The translations under genes and the position numbers were made by a program. The notes under the pieces are model-generated. The model had not been told where the DNA came from. It saw only the letters and a list, made by a program, of their open reading frames with translations, and searched no databases. DNA of 45,845 nucleotides from Acidobacteriaceae bacterium (GTDB lineage Bacteria; Acidobacteriota; Terriglobia; Terriglobales; Acidobacteriaceae), in the NCBI GenBank assembly GCA_025350325.1, contig JANXYB010000103.1, positions 1 to 45,845 on the forward strand, given 5' to 3'. This document shows positions 7,354-15,305 of the stretch, piece by piece; position 1 is the first letter of the stretch, and the number at the start of each line of letters is the position of its first letter.

Positions 7354-9360
7354 TTAGGCAGCGCGATCCATGGCCCGCTTGTAGCTTGTCATAGCCAACA
7401 ACGGGAAGTAATTGCGATACATGTCATATGCGAGATAAAAGACTCTCGGGAACCCAGTGCCCGTGTAAAGCGCCTGACGAGCGGCGCCGGAGCCGATGGA
7501 TTCGTCCCAGCTGCCATCTTCTCTTTGCCGAGCCAACAGCCAGCGAATGCCTTTGGCAAGCGAGTCGGAACGATCGTCGCCGGCAGCGAGAAGAGCTAAA
7601 AGTGCCCAGGCGGTTTGAGAAGGCGTGCTCTGACCGGTTCCGCGCGTGTCGGGATCGTCGTAACTGGCGCAGGACTCGCCCCATCCGCCGTCGGGATTTT
7701 GCACCATGCGAATCCACTCGGCTGCCTGCTGCACTTGCGGCTCAAGATGGTCTACGCCGATGGCTTCAAGACCGCGCAGAACTAAAAATGTTCCGTAGAT
7801 ATAGTTGACACCCCAACGGCCAAACCAACTGCCGTCCGGCTCCTGCTCGGAGAAGATGAACTTGATAGCTTTTTGAACGCGCTTATCTTCACGCGTGTAG
7901 CCATAGGTCGCGAGCATTTCCAGGATTCGTCCTGTAATGTCTACCGTCGGCGGATCGAGCATTGCATTATGATCGGCAAACGGGATGTACTGGAAAATCA
8001 TCTTGGTGTTGTCTTTGTCGAAGCTGCCCCAGCCGCCATTACGGCACTGCATGGCAAATTCCCATGCGATGGCGCGCTGCGTGACCTGGTGCTGATAGCG
8101 CTCTCGCGGGTTATCGACCTTGTTCAACGCAAGCAGCACCTGCGCCGTGTCGTCGGTGTCGGGATAGAACTCATTGTTGTATTCGAAATACCATCCGCCC
8201 GGCTCGGTGTTGGGAACCTTGACGGACCAATCGCCCTTGTGGCGAACTTCTTTCGACAGCATCCAGTCCGCGGCTTTAATCATGCGCGGATCATCGCGCG
8301 GCACGCCGGCCTCGCCGAGTGCGTAGATTGCCTGCGCCGTATCCCACACGGGAGAAACAGCCGGCTGCATGCGGAAAGTCGCCTTGGGCATGTCGGCGGT
8401 TGCTGGCTGCTCGATGCCAAGTTTTTCAAACTCGTCACGGGCGCGAATGACCTGCGGATCGTCTTCGGAGTAGCCCAGGCAACGAAGCGCGATGATGGCG
8501 TTGAGCATGGCGGGATAGATCGCGCCAAGGCCGTCCGTCATCTCCAGGCGCTCGAGCATCCACTTCTCAGCCTTTTTCAAAGCCAGAGCGCGCAGCGGGC
8601 GAATGTGGATCGCCTCTACCCAATGCATGATGCGATCGACGATAAGAAAGAAATTTCGCCAGGACACGATGGACTTGCGATCCATGCGCAACCGCAAGGT
8701 TGCATTTGAGCGTCCACCGACAAAGAGCTCATCGATGCTGTGTTCCTGCGGAATTTTTTTGAATGGCTTCTTAGCGTAGATGATTGCGAGAGGGACAAGA
8801 ATCGATCGCGACCACGAAGAGATCTCGTAAATATTGAAGTAGAACCAGTTGGGGAAAAGAACGATCTCCGGTGGAATTGCGGGCACTGCGTCGTAGTCGT
8901 ATTGGCCAAGAGCGCAAAGGTACATCTTGGTGAAGGTGTTGCACTCGACAACGCCGCCGTGCGCAAGCACCCACTCGCGACAGTTTGCGAGGCGCGGATC
9001 ATCGGCGCTGATGCCCATGAGTTTGGCCGAAAAATAGCACTTGACCGAAAGCGAAATATTACCCGGGCCGCCGGGGAAGAGGCTCCAGCTTCCGTCTTCA
9101 TTCTGATAGCGCATCATCTCTGTGCATGCGCGTTGCAACCGCTGCGGATCGCCGCTCTCGAGCAGGGTGTGAACGAAAATGTAATCGGCTTCGAGCATGG
9201 AATCCGCTTCGAGTTCCCCGCACCAATAGCCTTCAGAATGTTGTTTTGAGAGCAGGAAATCGCGGGAACGTCGGATAGCTGCCTCGACATCGGCTATATC
9301 CGCATCTATGCGGCCGAACCGGGGCGCTACTGTCGAAGTTTTGGCTTGCTTTAACTTCAT
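7354..9360 (-). CDS. shc: Squalene-hopene cyclase
   Basis: This membrane-associated enzyme cyclises squalene to hopene/hopanol. The 668 residues fit the family length. The protonating DXDD motif is DTDD at residues 401-404, inside FYPDTDDTAQVL. Several QW repeats are visible, for example YQNEDGSWSLF near residue 85 and VQNPDGGWGES in the C-terminal half, and MQPAVSPVWDTA is a conserved segment. There is no signal peptide, as expected for a monotopic protein inserting from the cytoplasm. It is the first gene of an shc-hpnH-unknown operon and lies 136 bp downstream of ispH, which supplies isoprenoid precursors. Genes for squalene synthesis (hpnC, hpnD, hpnE) are not in the window. Confidence 0.95.
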   Translation of the reverse strand: MKLKQAKTSTVAPRFGRIDADIADVEAAIRRSRDFLLSKQHSEGYWCGELEADSMLEADYIFVHTLLESGDPQRLQRACTEMMRYQNEDGSWSLFPGGPGNISLSVKCYFSAKLMGISADDPRLANCREWVLAHGGVVECNTFTKMYLCALGQYDYDAVPAIPPEIVLFPNWFYFNIYEISSWSRSILVPLAIIYAKKPFKKIPQEHSIDELFVGGRSNATLRLRMDRKSIVSWRNFFLIVDRIMHWVEAIHIRPLRALALKKAEKWMLERLEMTDGLGAIYPAMLNAIIALRCLGYSEDDPQVIRARDEFEKLGIEQPATADMPKATFRMQPAVSPVWDTAQAIYALGEAGVPRDDPRMIKAADWMLSKEVRHKGDWSVKVPNTEPGGWYFEYNNEFYPDTDDTAQVLLALNKVDNPRERYQHQVTQRAIAWEFAMQCRNGGWGSFDKDNTKMIFQYIPFADHNAMLDPPTVDITGRILEMLATYGYTREDKRVQKAIKFIFSEQEPDGSWFGRWGVNYIYGTFLVLRGLEAIGVDHLEPQVQQAAEWIRMVQNPDGGWGESCASYDDPDTRGTGQSTPSQTAWALLALLAAGDDRSDSLAKGIRWLLARQREDGSWDESIGSGAARQALYTGTGFPRVFYLAYDMYRNYFPLLAMTSYKRAMDRAA

Positions 9361-9496
9361 TTGAATGAGGATGCCTCTTTACGACGCTTCAACCGAAGGG
9401 CTATGTTTTCAAGGAAGGCCCTTAGCAATTGGATTTGCTTCGAACCCATGTGATTCACTTTGTGCGGTTTGGAGCCCTTTGCAACCTGTAAAAACG

Positions 9497-10525
9497 TCAA
9501 CGAACCGGAATGGCTTCTGTGCCGCCCGGTCCACCGATGGCCTGAATGATTTCCGGAGGCAGTCCGAAGCGCACATTCTCCGGCATAACTTCAATTTCTT
9601 CGACGTTGTTGTAGCCGTTTTGGCGCAAATAGTTCACAACATCCTCGACCAGTACCTCCGGGGCAGAGGCGCCGGCGGTGACCGCGACAGTATTGACGCC
9701 CTGTAGCCACGCTGGGTCGATTGCCTGAGAGTTATCAATCAGATACCCGATCGTGCCTAAATTGCGCGAAACCTCGACGAGACGATTGGAATTGGAGCTA
9801 TTGGTCGAGCCGACAACTAAAACCAAGCCGGCATCATGGGCCACGTTGCGCACCGCAACCTGCCTATTTTCAGTAGCGTAGCAGATGTCTTGCGAGTGCG
9901 GGCCAACGATGTTTGGAAACTTGATTTTGAGCGCGCTGATGATGTCGCGCGCTTCATCGAGACTGAGGGTGGTCTGTGTCAAATAAGCGACACGGTTGGG
10001 GTCTGGCACCTTCAGCGCGCCCACTTCCTCAACATTAGAAACGACTTGGGTGACTTCCGGTGCTTCGCCCAGGGTGCCCTCAATTTCGTCGTGATCGCGG
10101 TGGCCAATGAGGACCAGGGAGTAGCCCTGCTTGGCGAACTTGACCGCCTCAATATGGACCTTTGTGACAAGGGGGCAGGTGGCATCGATCACCTTGAGAT
10201 TGCGGCCTTTGCTGCGGTCGCGAACGGCAGGTGAAACCCCGTGCGCAGAATAGATGACGCGCTGGCCGTCGGGCACGTCGTCGATCTCGTGTACGAAGAT
10301 TGCGCCTTTCTCGGCTAATTCGTTGACTACATAGCGGTTATGGACAATTTCGCGGCGGACGTAGATCGGTGCCCCGAAGGTTTCAAGGGCAATCTTAACG
10401 ATGTCGATCGCACGCACAACTCCAGCGCAAAAGCCGCGCGGCTTGAGCAGCAACACCCTCTTCTGTCTGGGGGAAGTCTCGTTGTGCGTTCCGTTGGGGA
10501 TGGATTCGAGCGCAGTTGTAATCAC
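9497..10525 (-). CDS. ispH: 4-hydroxy-3-methylbut-2-enyl diphosphate reductase
   Basis: IspH (LytB) performs the last step of the MEP pathway, making IPP and DMAPP with a [4Fe-4S] cluster. The three cluster cysteines are in KPRGFCAGV, DATCPLVTKVH and DICYATENRQ; the substrate-binding TQTTLS and SSNSNRL segments are present. The open frame extends to 10639, but the extra N-terminal residues do not resemble the family. A GTG at 10525 gives the expected protein with a modest N-terminal extension before RVLLLKPRGFCAG. No ribosome-binding site precedes this GTG; instead a -10-like TATACT lies six bases before it, suggesting a leaderless message. It supplies precursors for the hopanoid genes that follow on the same strand. 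Confidence 0.93.
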   Translation of the reverse strand: MITTALESIPNGTHNETSPRQKRVLLLKPRGFCAGVVRAIDIVKIALETFGAPIYVRREIVHNRYVVNELAEKGAIFVHEIDDVPDGQRVIYSAHGVSPAVRDRSKGRNLKVIDATCPLVTKVHIEAVKFAKQGYSLVLIGHRDHDEIEGTLGEAPEVTQVVSNVEEVGALKVPDPNRVAYLTQTTLSLDEARDIISALKIKFPNIVGPHSQDICYATENRQVAVRNVAHDAGLVLVVGSTNSSNSNRLVEVSRNLGTIGYLIDNSQAIDPAWLQGVNTVAVTAGASAPEVLVEDVVNYLRQNGYNNVEEIEVMPENVRFGLPPEIIQAIGGPGGTEAIPVR

Positions 10526-10537
10526 ATAAATAGTATA
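10526..10537 (-). promoter_or_regulatory. -10 box for a probable leaderless ispH transcript
   Basis: On the minus strand TATACT (10537-10532) is followed by six bases and then the GTG of ispH, so transcription would start at or next to the start codon. No convincing -35 box or Shine-Dalgarno sequence is visible. Confidence 0.4.
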
Positions 10538-10627
10538 CCAATGAGTTAGCAACCTGGGACGGTCTGGAAGCCGACATTGATCCGTTGCCGATATGCTGGA
10601 ATTACATTTTCCTTTGAAGGAGTAGAC

Positions 10628-12487
10628 ATGAAAGCGCAACGCCCCGGGTTCCGCTGTTTCATTGCCGCAATTTTTACATTGATTGCGATTGGATCCACTG
10701 CACTCTCTGCTGAGGCAATTTCAGTCACGGTCGACGCAACCAAAACGCAGCGAAAATTTCTTCATACGCAGCTTGTGATCCCGGTAAAGAGCGGTCCGCT
10801 GACAATCTACTACCCAAAATGGATTCCTGGCGAGCACGGGCCTAATGGACCGATAGGCAGCCTCACCGGCCTCAAATTTGAGGCCAATGGCAAAGTAATT
10901 CCCTGGCAGCGCGATCTGCTTGACGTTTTTACTTTCCATATCGACGTCCCAGCAGGGGTAAGTCATCTCAATGCGAGCTACGACTTCATTGAGCCGGACG
11001 GTAATTCAGCTACCGACAAGTTGATGGTGCTGGAGTGGAACAACGTGCTGCTCTATCCAGCAGGTACGCCGGCCGAGAAACTAAGTTATGAGGCCAAGCT
11101 GTTGCTGCCGGAAGGGTGGAAGTTTGGTACGCCGCTGCCGATCGAAAAACAGTCAGGCAGCCAAATTACATTCAAACCGATATCGCTCGATCTGCTGGTT
11201 GATTCGCCTGTAATTGCGGGAGAATTTTACCGGTCAATTGATCTCACGCCGCCGGGCGAGACGATACACCACCAAATCGACATGGTGGCCGACAGCGAAG
11301 GCGCGCTCAACATGAAGCCGGAAAACCAGAAGCAGATGATCGCACTGGTTGCAGAATCCGGCAAACTTTTTGGTGCGCGTCATTATCGCGATTATCACTT
11401 CCTGCTTACGCTGAGCGATCACGTCGCGCATTTTGGACTAGAACATCACGAGTCGAATGACAGCCGTCTGCCTGAGCGCGCGCTGCTCGAACCGAATTCG
11501 GGCATGTCGTTAGGCGGGTTGCTGTCGCATGAATTTGTGCACTCGTGGAATGGCAAATTTCGCCGACCCGCTGATCTTGCAGTTCCCTACTACGAAGAGC
11601 CGATGAAGACAGACCTCCTGTGGGGCTATGAGGGGATGACGGATTATCTTGGGCCGTTGCTGGCAGCGCGCAGCGGCTTGTGGACGCCGGAGCAATATCG
11701 CGAGTACCTCGCCAGCATTGCGGCGATGCTCGGTCCGGGCCGACCCGGCCGTACGTGGCGTCCGTTGCGCGACACAGCCGATGCCGAGCCGGGAATGGGC
11801 GGACGCGGCTGGCTGAGTTGGCGGCGCGGTACCGACTACTACGACGAAGGCGATTTGTTATGGCTTGAGGTTGCAACGATTATTCAACGCGAATCGCATG
11901 GCAGTAAATCGATCGATGATTTCTGCCAGGCTTTTCACGGAGGGGCCAACAACGGACCTGAAGTAAAGACTTACAACTTCAATGCATTGGTGGGTCAGCT
12001 CAATTCCATCGCACCGTATGACTGGGCGGCGTTCTTCCACAAGCGGCTGGATTCGACGGCTGCCGAGGCACCGACGGGCGGCATCGAGAACGGCGGATGG
12101 AAAGTGACGTTCAGCGCGGAACCTAGCAAGTTGCAGGGCAGACGCGGCGATCCCGGATATATCTACTCCATCGGTCTGCAGGTAACGGCAGATGGAACGG
12201 TGAGCGATTCGATCTTTGGCAGTCCCGCATTTGAGGCGGGCATCTCGTCGGGGATGAAGATCGTTGGCGTAAATGGGCGTCTCTACACCCAGGATTCGCT
12301 CGACGACGCGGTAAAGAATTCAAAAGACGCTTCACAACCGATCTCGCTGCTGATTGTGGAAGATGATTTTTACAAAACGAGCACGGTGAATTATCGCGGT
12401 GGCGCGCGCTATCCGCACCTGGTGCGAGATGACGGGAAGCCCGATTCTCTCGATGAGCTGATCAAGGCACGGGCTGCGAGCAAGTAG
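10628..12487 (+). CDS. M61 family metallopeptidase (glycyl aminopeptidase-like) with PDZ domain
   Basis: A secreted zinc peptidase of 619 residues. The ATG at 10628 has an excellent ribosome site (AAGGAG, 5 nt gap) and starts a signal peptide ending near STALSAEA; the frame is open to 10577, but that extension is not needed. An N-terminal beta-sandwich domain precedes the catalytic domain with HEFVH (residues 301-305) and the third zinc ligand Glu335 in LLWGYEGMTDYLG, both typical of M61. A C-terminal PDZ-like domain includes GSPAFEAGISSGMKIVGVNG. Substrates are probably peptides with N-terminal Gly or Ala, by family knowledge. It is divergent from ispH with about 100 bp between the starts. 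Confidence 0.9.
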   Translation: MKAQRPGFRCFIAAIFTLIAIGSTALSAEAISVTVDATKTQRKFLHTQLVIPVKSGPLTIYYPKWIPGEHGPNGPIGSLTGLKFEANGKVIPWQRDLLDVFTFHIDVPAGVSHLNASYDFIEPDGNSATDKLMVLEWNNVLLYPAGTPAEKLSYEAKLLLPEGWKFGTPLPIEKQSGSQITFKPISLDLLVDSPVIAGEFYRSIDLTPPGETIHHQIDMVADSEGALNMKPENQKQMIALVAESGKLFGARHYRDYHFLLTLSDHVAHFGLEHHESNDSRLPERALLEPNSGMSLGGLLSHEFVHSWNGKFRRPADLAVPYYEEPMKTDLLWGYEGMTDYLGPLLAARSGLWTPEQYREYLASIAAMLGPGRPGRTWRPLRDTADAEPGMGGRGWLSWRRGTDYYDEGDLLWLEVATIIQRESHGSKSIDDFCQAFHGGANNGPEVKTYNFNALVGQLNSIAPYDWAAFFHKRLDSTAAEAPTGGIENGGWKVTFSAEPSKLQGRRGDPGYIYSIGLQVTADGTVSDSIFGSPAFEAGISSGMKIVGVNGRLYTQDSLDDAVKNSKDASQPISLLIVEDDFYKTSTVNYRGGARYPHLVRDDGKPDSLDELIKARAASK

Positions 12488-12562
12488 GGAATGTTGCATG
12501 CGAATGGTGAAAGGTGCGCCATCCGCAAAAATCGATTGCAACGTCGCCGGCATTGTGCAATA

Positions 12563-12593
12563 ACTACGTAATGCGTAGTACGCGTAACGTAGT
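12563..12593. promoter_or_regulatory. 31-bp palindrome upstream of the PadR gene
   Basis: A 15-bp arm beginning ACTACGT and its partner ending ACGTAGT pair at 13 of 15 positions around a single central base (12578). It lies 20 bp before the ATG of the PadR regulator. PadR proteins commonly bind such palindromes at their own promoter, so it is probably the autoregulatory operator; binding is inferred. Confidence 0.45.
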
Positions 12594-12612
12594 AGAACCC
12601 GATGAACCAGAA

Positions 12613-12909
12613 ATGGCGCATTATTCAGATCCGCCTTTGCTGGTATTGGCGAGCCTCGCAAACGGGCCAAAGCACGGGCACGCGATGATTGAAGACATCG
12701 CCCAGCTTTGCGGAGCGCGTCTGGGGCCGGGCACGCTTTACGGTGCGATTGGCAGGTTGGAACAGCAGGGTTGGATAGAGCCCCTAGAGCCAGAGGAGCG
12801 GCGTCGTCCGTATCGCATTACGGCTGTCGGCCGTCGCGTGCTGCGGGCAAAGTTGACTGTCCTCCACCAATTCAGCAAGGCCGGGCTGGGAAGGCTTAAG
12901 GCGATATGA
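12613..12909 (+). CDS. PadR family transcriptional regulator
   Basis: A winged-helix protein of about 98 residues. The core PLLVLASLANGPKHGHAM, then GPGTLYGAIGRLEQQGWIE and RPYRITAVGRRVL, is the standard PadR HTH and wing. The family acts as a ligand-responsive repressor, often of membrane proteins or exporters next to it. The start is uncertain: ATGs at 12571 and 12514 are in frame, but 12571 falls inside the palindrome at 12563-12593 and the family normally begins about ten residues before PLLVL, so 12613 is chosen. Its stop overlaps the start of the following membrane protein by 4 bp (ATGA), so the two form one operon. Confidence 0.85.
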   Translation: MAHYSDPPLLVLASLANGPKHGHAMIEDIAQLCGARLGPGTLYGAIGRLEQQGWIEPLEPEERRRPYRITAVGRRVLRAKLTVLHQFSKAGLGRLKAI

Positions 12910-13583
12910 ACGTCAAGCTGGCACATCTTTTGTTGCGGCTCTATCCCCGCCGTTGGAGAGCGCGCTATGGTGCGGAGCTTGCAGACATGCTAGTGGGCGG
13001 CCAAAGCGATTTGCGCACGATCGCGAATGTTGCCTGGTCGGCCATGCACGAACATTGGAATCCAACGCCGGGGCTTGCTATGGACAACGATGGAATTGCT
13101 TCGAGATTTGAGTCTTGGTGTGTTAAAGCGCCGTGGGCGATGTTTGTTGTTGCTCCAATGTTTTTGCTTGCTGCGAGCTATAGCATTGCCTGCCTGATTT
13201 TATGGTCCGGCTGGAACATGTTTCTGCCGGGAACGAATACGCCCTTTGTTCGGATCGATGGGCTTGCCGGTGCTTATTTTGGGATTGGAAGGCTGCTCTA
13301 TTTCGGCGCCCCGCTACTTATCGGATGGGTCGTAGGCATTGTCGCTACCCGGCAACGCATTAAGGCCGTGTGGCCTGCTGTCGGCTTGGCGCTGCTCGCG
13401 TTGTTTGCCGCCACGGCGCAAGTTCAAGCCAATCGACCGGCAAACGGCGCTGGACAAGTCTCGATGACACTCGCCCAATCGGTTGCGAGTTTTCCTGCGA
13501 GTTTATCCCACGCTACGGTGATCTTTCTCGTGTGTGCGCTACCGGCTCTTATCTGGCGGCTTAGTAGGGTTCGCCGCGCGTGA
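12906..13583 (+). CDS. Membrane protein paired with PadR
   Basis: A 225-residue protein. The amphipathic N-terminus LAHLLLRLYPRRWRARYGAELADML resembles the short cytoplasmic prefix seen on acidobacterial permease-like proteins and on small PadR-linked membrane proteins. Four hydrophobic segments follow, at roughly residues 75-100, 115-145, 155-175 and 195-218. No enzymatic motif is visible. The 4-bp overlap with the PadR gene implies that the regulator controls it. It may sense or resist membrane stress, but this is inference only. The last 23 bp overlap the convergent GH5 gene, which is unusual but both frames look genuine. Confidence 0.7.
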   Translation: MNVKLAHLLLRLYPRRWRARYGAELADMLVGGQSDLRTIANVAWSAMHEHWNPTPGLAMDNDGIASRFESWCVKAPWAMFVVAPMFLLAASYSIACLILWSGWNMFLPGTNTPFVRIDGLAGAYFGIGRLLYFGAPLLIGWVVGIVATRQRIKAVWPAVGLALLALFAATAQVQANRPANGAGQVSMTLAQSVASFPASLSHATVIFLVCALPALIWRLSRVRRA

Positions 13584-14544
13584 GTTGCTGTTGCACCAGA
13601 TCGCCGAAGGCGGTTGCAGCATAGCGGTTGACAAGGTAGGGTTGGTCGGACCAACTCCATGCGGCCCATCCGAGACTAAGTTGCTGCATATATTCGATCA
13701 GGCGGCGTCCAAAATCGAGATCGCTGGGGGTGTCGTGGCCGCCAAATTCCCCCACGAAGACCGGTACCGTTTGCGAGAGTTCGCCGAATGCCTCCGGCCA
13801 GTTGTCGCCCTTGTTCGCGTAGACGTGCGTGGAGTAGACCACGTTCTCCAAATCCATCGGCATACCGCGCAAATCGTAGGCCCAATTGGTTCCGGCGATG
13901 AAAACGAGGGCGGCTGGATTCTCAGCTCGAATCGCGCCGGTGAGGGCACGGGCCCATGGCTGCCATTCCGTCATCGTCACTTTGCGTTGACTGGGCGGAT
14001 AAGTCGTGCCATCTTCCTTGTTCAACGGAAATGGATCGTCTTCAAGCCGGTCGTGGGGTTCATTGAAAATGTCATAGAGCACGGCCGGTTCATCGTTGTA
14101 TCTACGAGCGAGGGTTGTCCACAGCTCGATCGATTCAAAGTTGGGAAGCGGTGCGACAAAGTTGCGGTCGCCGCCGTAGATGCGGTCTGCGTCGAGCCAT
14201 TGCAGATCGAGCAGGGTGTAGGCTCCGAACGAAGACGCCCAGGAAATCACCTGGTCGAGCGCCCGCTGATAGTCTTCACCGCTACGGCCGTTTTGCCCAC
14301 GCAGAGCGAAATCCTGGTTGAAGGGTAGACGCAGGATGTTCGCGCGCCAGGTGGTGGCGATCATCTGGATTTCAAAGCGCGAGATGCTCGCCCCGGATAG
14401 AAAGCCCTGCTCGTCAGGGCCGGCGTACTCCAGTCCCGACCGGTTGACGCCGCGCAGGAGCACCGGCTCACCGGTAGTGACACTGACGATGCGATTGCCC
14501 GACGTGCGCAGGCCGGGAAGGCCGTTTGACAGTGCGCCATTCAT
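13561..14544 (-). CDS. Glycoside hydrolase family 5-like enzyme
   Basis: A 327-residue TIM-barrel glycosidase. The acid/base Glu162 is in YDIFNEPHD and the nucleophile Glu266 in VFVGEFGG; ILRLPFNQDF, LDLQWLD and VYSTHVYANKGDNW are typical strand ends of GH5 endoglucanases or mannanases. No signal peptide is visible at the N-terminus (MNGALSNGLPGLRTSGNRIV), which already begins the barrel domain, so it is cytoplasmic or exported in another way. A start further upstream is not available in this frame as far as I can see. The specific substrate cannot be assigned. Its 3' end overlaps the convergent membrane-protein gene by 23 bp. Confidence 0.85.
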   Translation of the reverse strand: MNGALSNGLPGLRTSGNRIVSVTTGEPVLLRGVNRSGLEYAGPDEQGFLSGASISRFEIQMIATTWRANILRLPFNQDFALRGQNGRSGEDYQRALDQVISWASSFGAYTLLDLQWLDADRIYGGDRNFVAPLPNFESIELWTTLARRYNDEPAVLYDIFNEPHDRLEDDPFPLNKEDGTTYPPSQRKVTMTEWQPWARALTGAIRAENPAALVFIAGTNWAYDLRGMPMDLENVVYSTHVYANKGDNWPEAFGELSQTVPVFVGEFGGHDTPSDLDFGRRLIEYMQQLSLGWAAWSWSDQPYLVNRYAATAFGDLVQQQLTRGEPY

Positions 14545-14732
14545 GGATTAGCCCCCAATGTATCTGACAATTTCGCGTGAGTTCAATGGTCTCTTGCTTC
14601 CCACCGGAGCGCGGTTAATGGAACTCAGGTCCTAGGCGGTTCTAACTGTTTCAGGCTTTCAGCGAACTCCTTTCCACTCACAGCGGCCCGGTCCATCTGT
14701 GTTTACGGTTGAAGTACTTAACTGGTCGATCC

Positions 14733-14748
14733 GGTGACCCAAATCACA
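14733..14748. promoter_or_regulatory. CRP/FNR-type palindrome GTGA-N6-TCACA
   Basis: The sequence GGTGACCCAAATCACA matches the CRP consensus TGTGA-N6-TCACA at nine of ten fixed positions. It lies about 175 bp before the feoA -10 box and 190 bp before the GH5 start, which is distant for direct activation. Similar sites occur at 27993-28008, 28180-28195 and 38404-38419. Confidence 0.4.
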
Positions 14749-14897
14749 TCCGGCGGAAATGACCGCTGATAGAAATAGAAGCAACACCCGATGAAGATTG
14801 TGTAGAGTCTGCCGGACCAAAGAGGGACCATTGGCTCACGTTACATAATTGGAGACCAAGCATAATACTAAGGAAAAGCAGCGGAATTTTCTCATCT

Positions 14898-14948
14898 TTG
14901 CGATTCCGACCATATTGGTCGTATACTGAAGTCCGACCAATAAGGTCG
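14898..14948 (+). promoter_or_regulatory. feoAB promoter with two inverted-repeat operators
   Basis: A -35 box TTGCGA (14898-14903), 18-bp spacer and -10 box TATACT (14922-14927) precede feoA. One inverted repeat, CGACCATATTGGTCG (14907-14921), fills the spacer. A second, CGACCAATAAGGTCG (14934-14948), lies at the expected transcription start, 27 bp centre to centre. Binding there would block polymerase, so repression by an iron- or redox-responsive regulator is likely. The sequence does not look like a Fur box; the GACC-N5-GGTC spacing recalls Rrf2-family sites, but that is a guess. Confidence 0.6.
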
Positions 14949-14990
14949 TAGTTCTAAAACTAGCATTAAGCACTTCAGGGAGTCCGGCTC

Positions 14991-15305
14991 GTGAAAGCAC
15001 TAACTGACATGCGCATCGGAGAAACCGCTGTCCTGGTGGCGCTCAACCTCCCTGACTCAGTACAGAACTACCTCATGCACATGGGCTTCGTGCCCAACGC
15101 TCTTGTAAAAGTGCTGCGCCGTGCGCCTGCCGGAGATCCTACAGTATTTGGCATCGACGGCATGCAAGTCGCGCTGCGCCACGAGACAGCCGCGGCCATC
15201 CAAGTCGAGAGCGTCGATAGCGCACACACTGCCATCGCTTCTGACAACACCGTCATCGCCCCCCAGTCTGAAATTACGCCCTCCCTGGCCGAGGTGGCCC
15301 GATGA
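14991..15305 (+). CDS. feoA: Ferrous iron transport protein A
   Basis: A small SH3-like cytoplasmic protein that supports FeoB. The 104 residues begin at a GTG with AGGGAG upstream. The family core is clear: ALTDMRIGETAVLVAL, YLMHMGFVPNALVKVLRRAP, PTVFGIDGMQVALRHETA. After about residue 78 a 25-residue low-complexity tail follows, longer than in classical 75-80-residue FeoA. The stop overlaps the feoB start by 4 bp (ATGA), giving a coupled feoAB operon. The upstream promoter with two palindromes suggests tight control. Confidence 0.9.
   Translation: MKALTDMRIGETAVLVALNLPDSVQNYLMHMGFVPNALVKVLRRAPAGDPTVFGIDGMQVALRHETAAAIQVESVDSAHTAIASDNTVIAPQSEITPSLAEVAR

Larger units (their letters stand above)
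14545..14990. other. Intergenic region between GH5 and feoA
   Basis: This 446-bp stretch separates divergent genes and has no convincing ORF. It contains a CRP-type palindrome (14733-14748) and, closer to feoA, a promoter with two matching palindromes (14898-14948). An AGGGAG ribosome site lies 8 nt before the feoA GTG. Nothing else was recognised. Confidence 0.7.

Noticed and set aside
7873-8709. 278-codon plus-strand frame inside squalene-hopene cyclase
   Set aside because: Antisense shadow of a gene with clear catalytic motifs.
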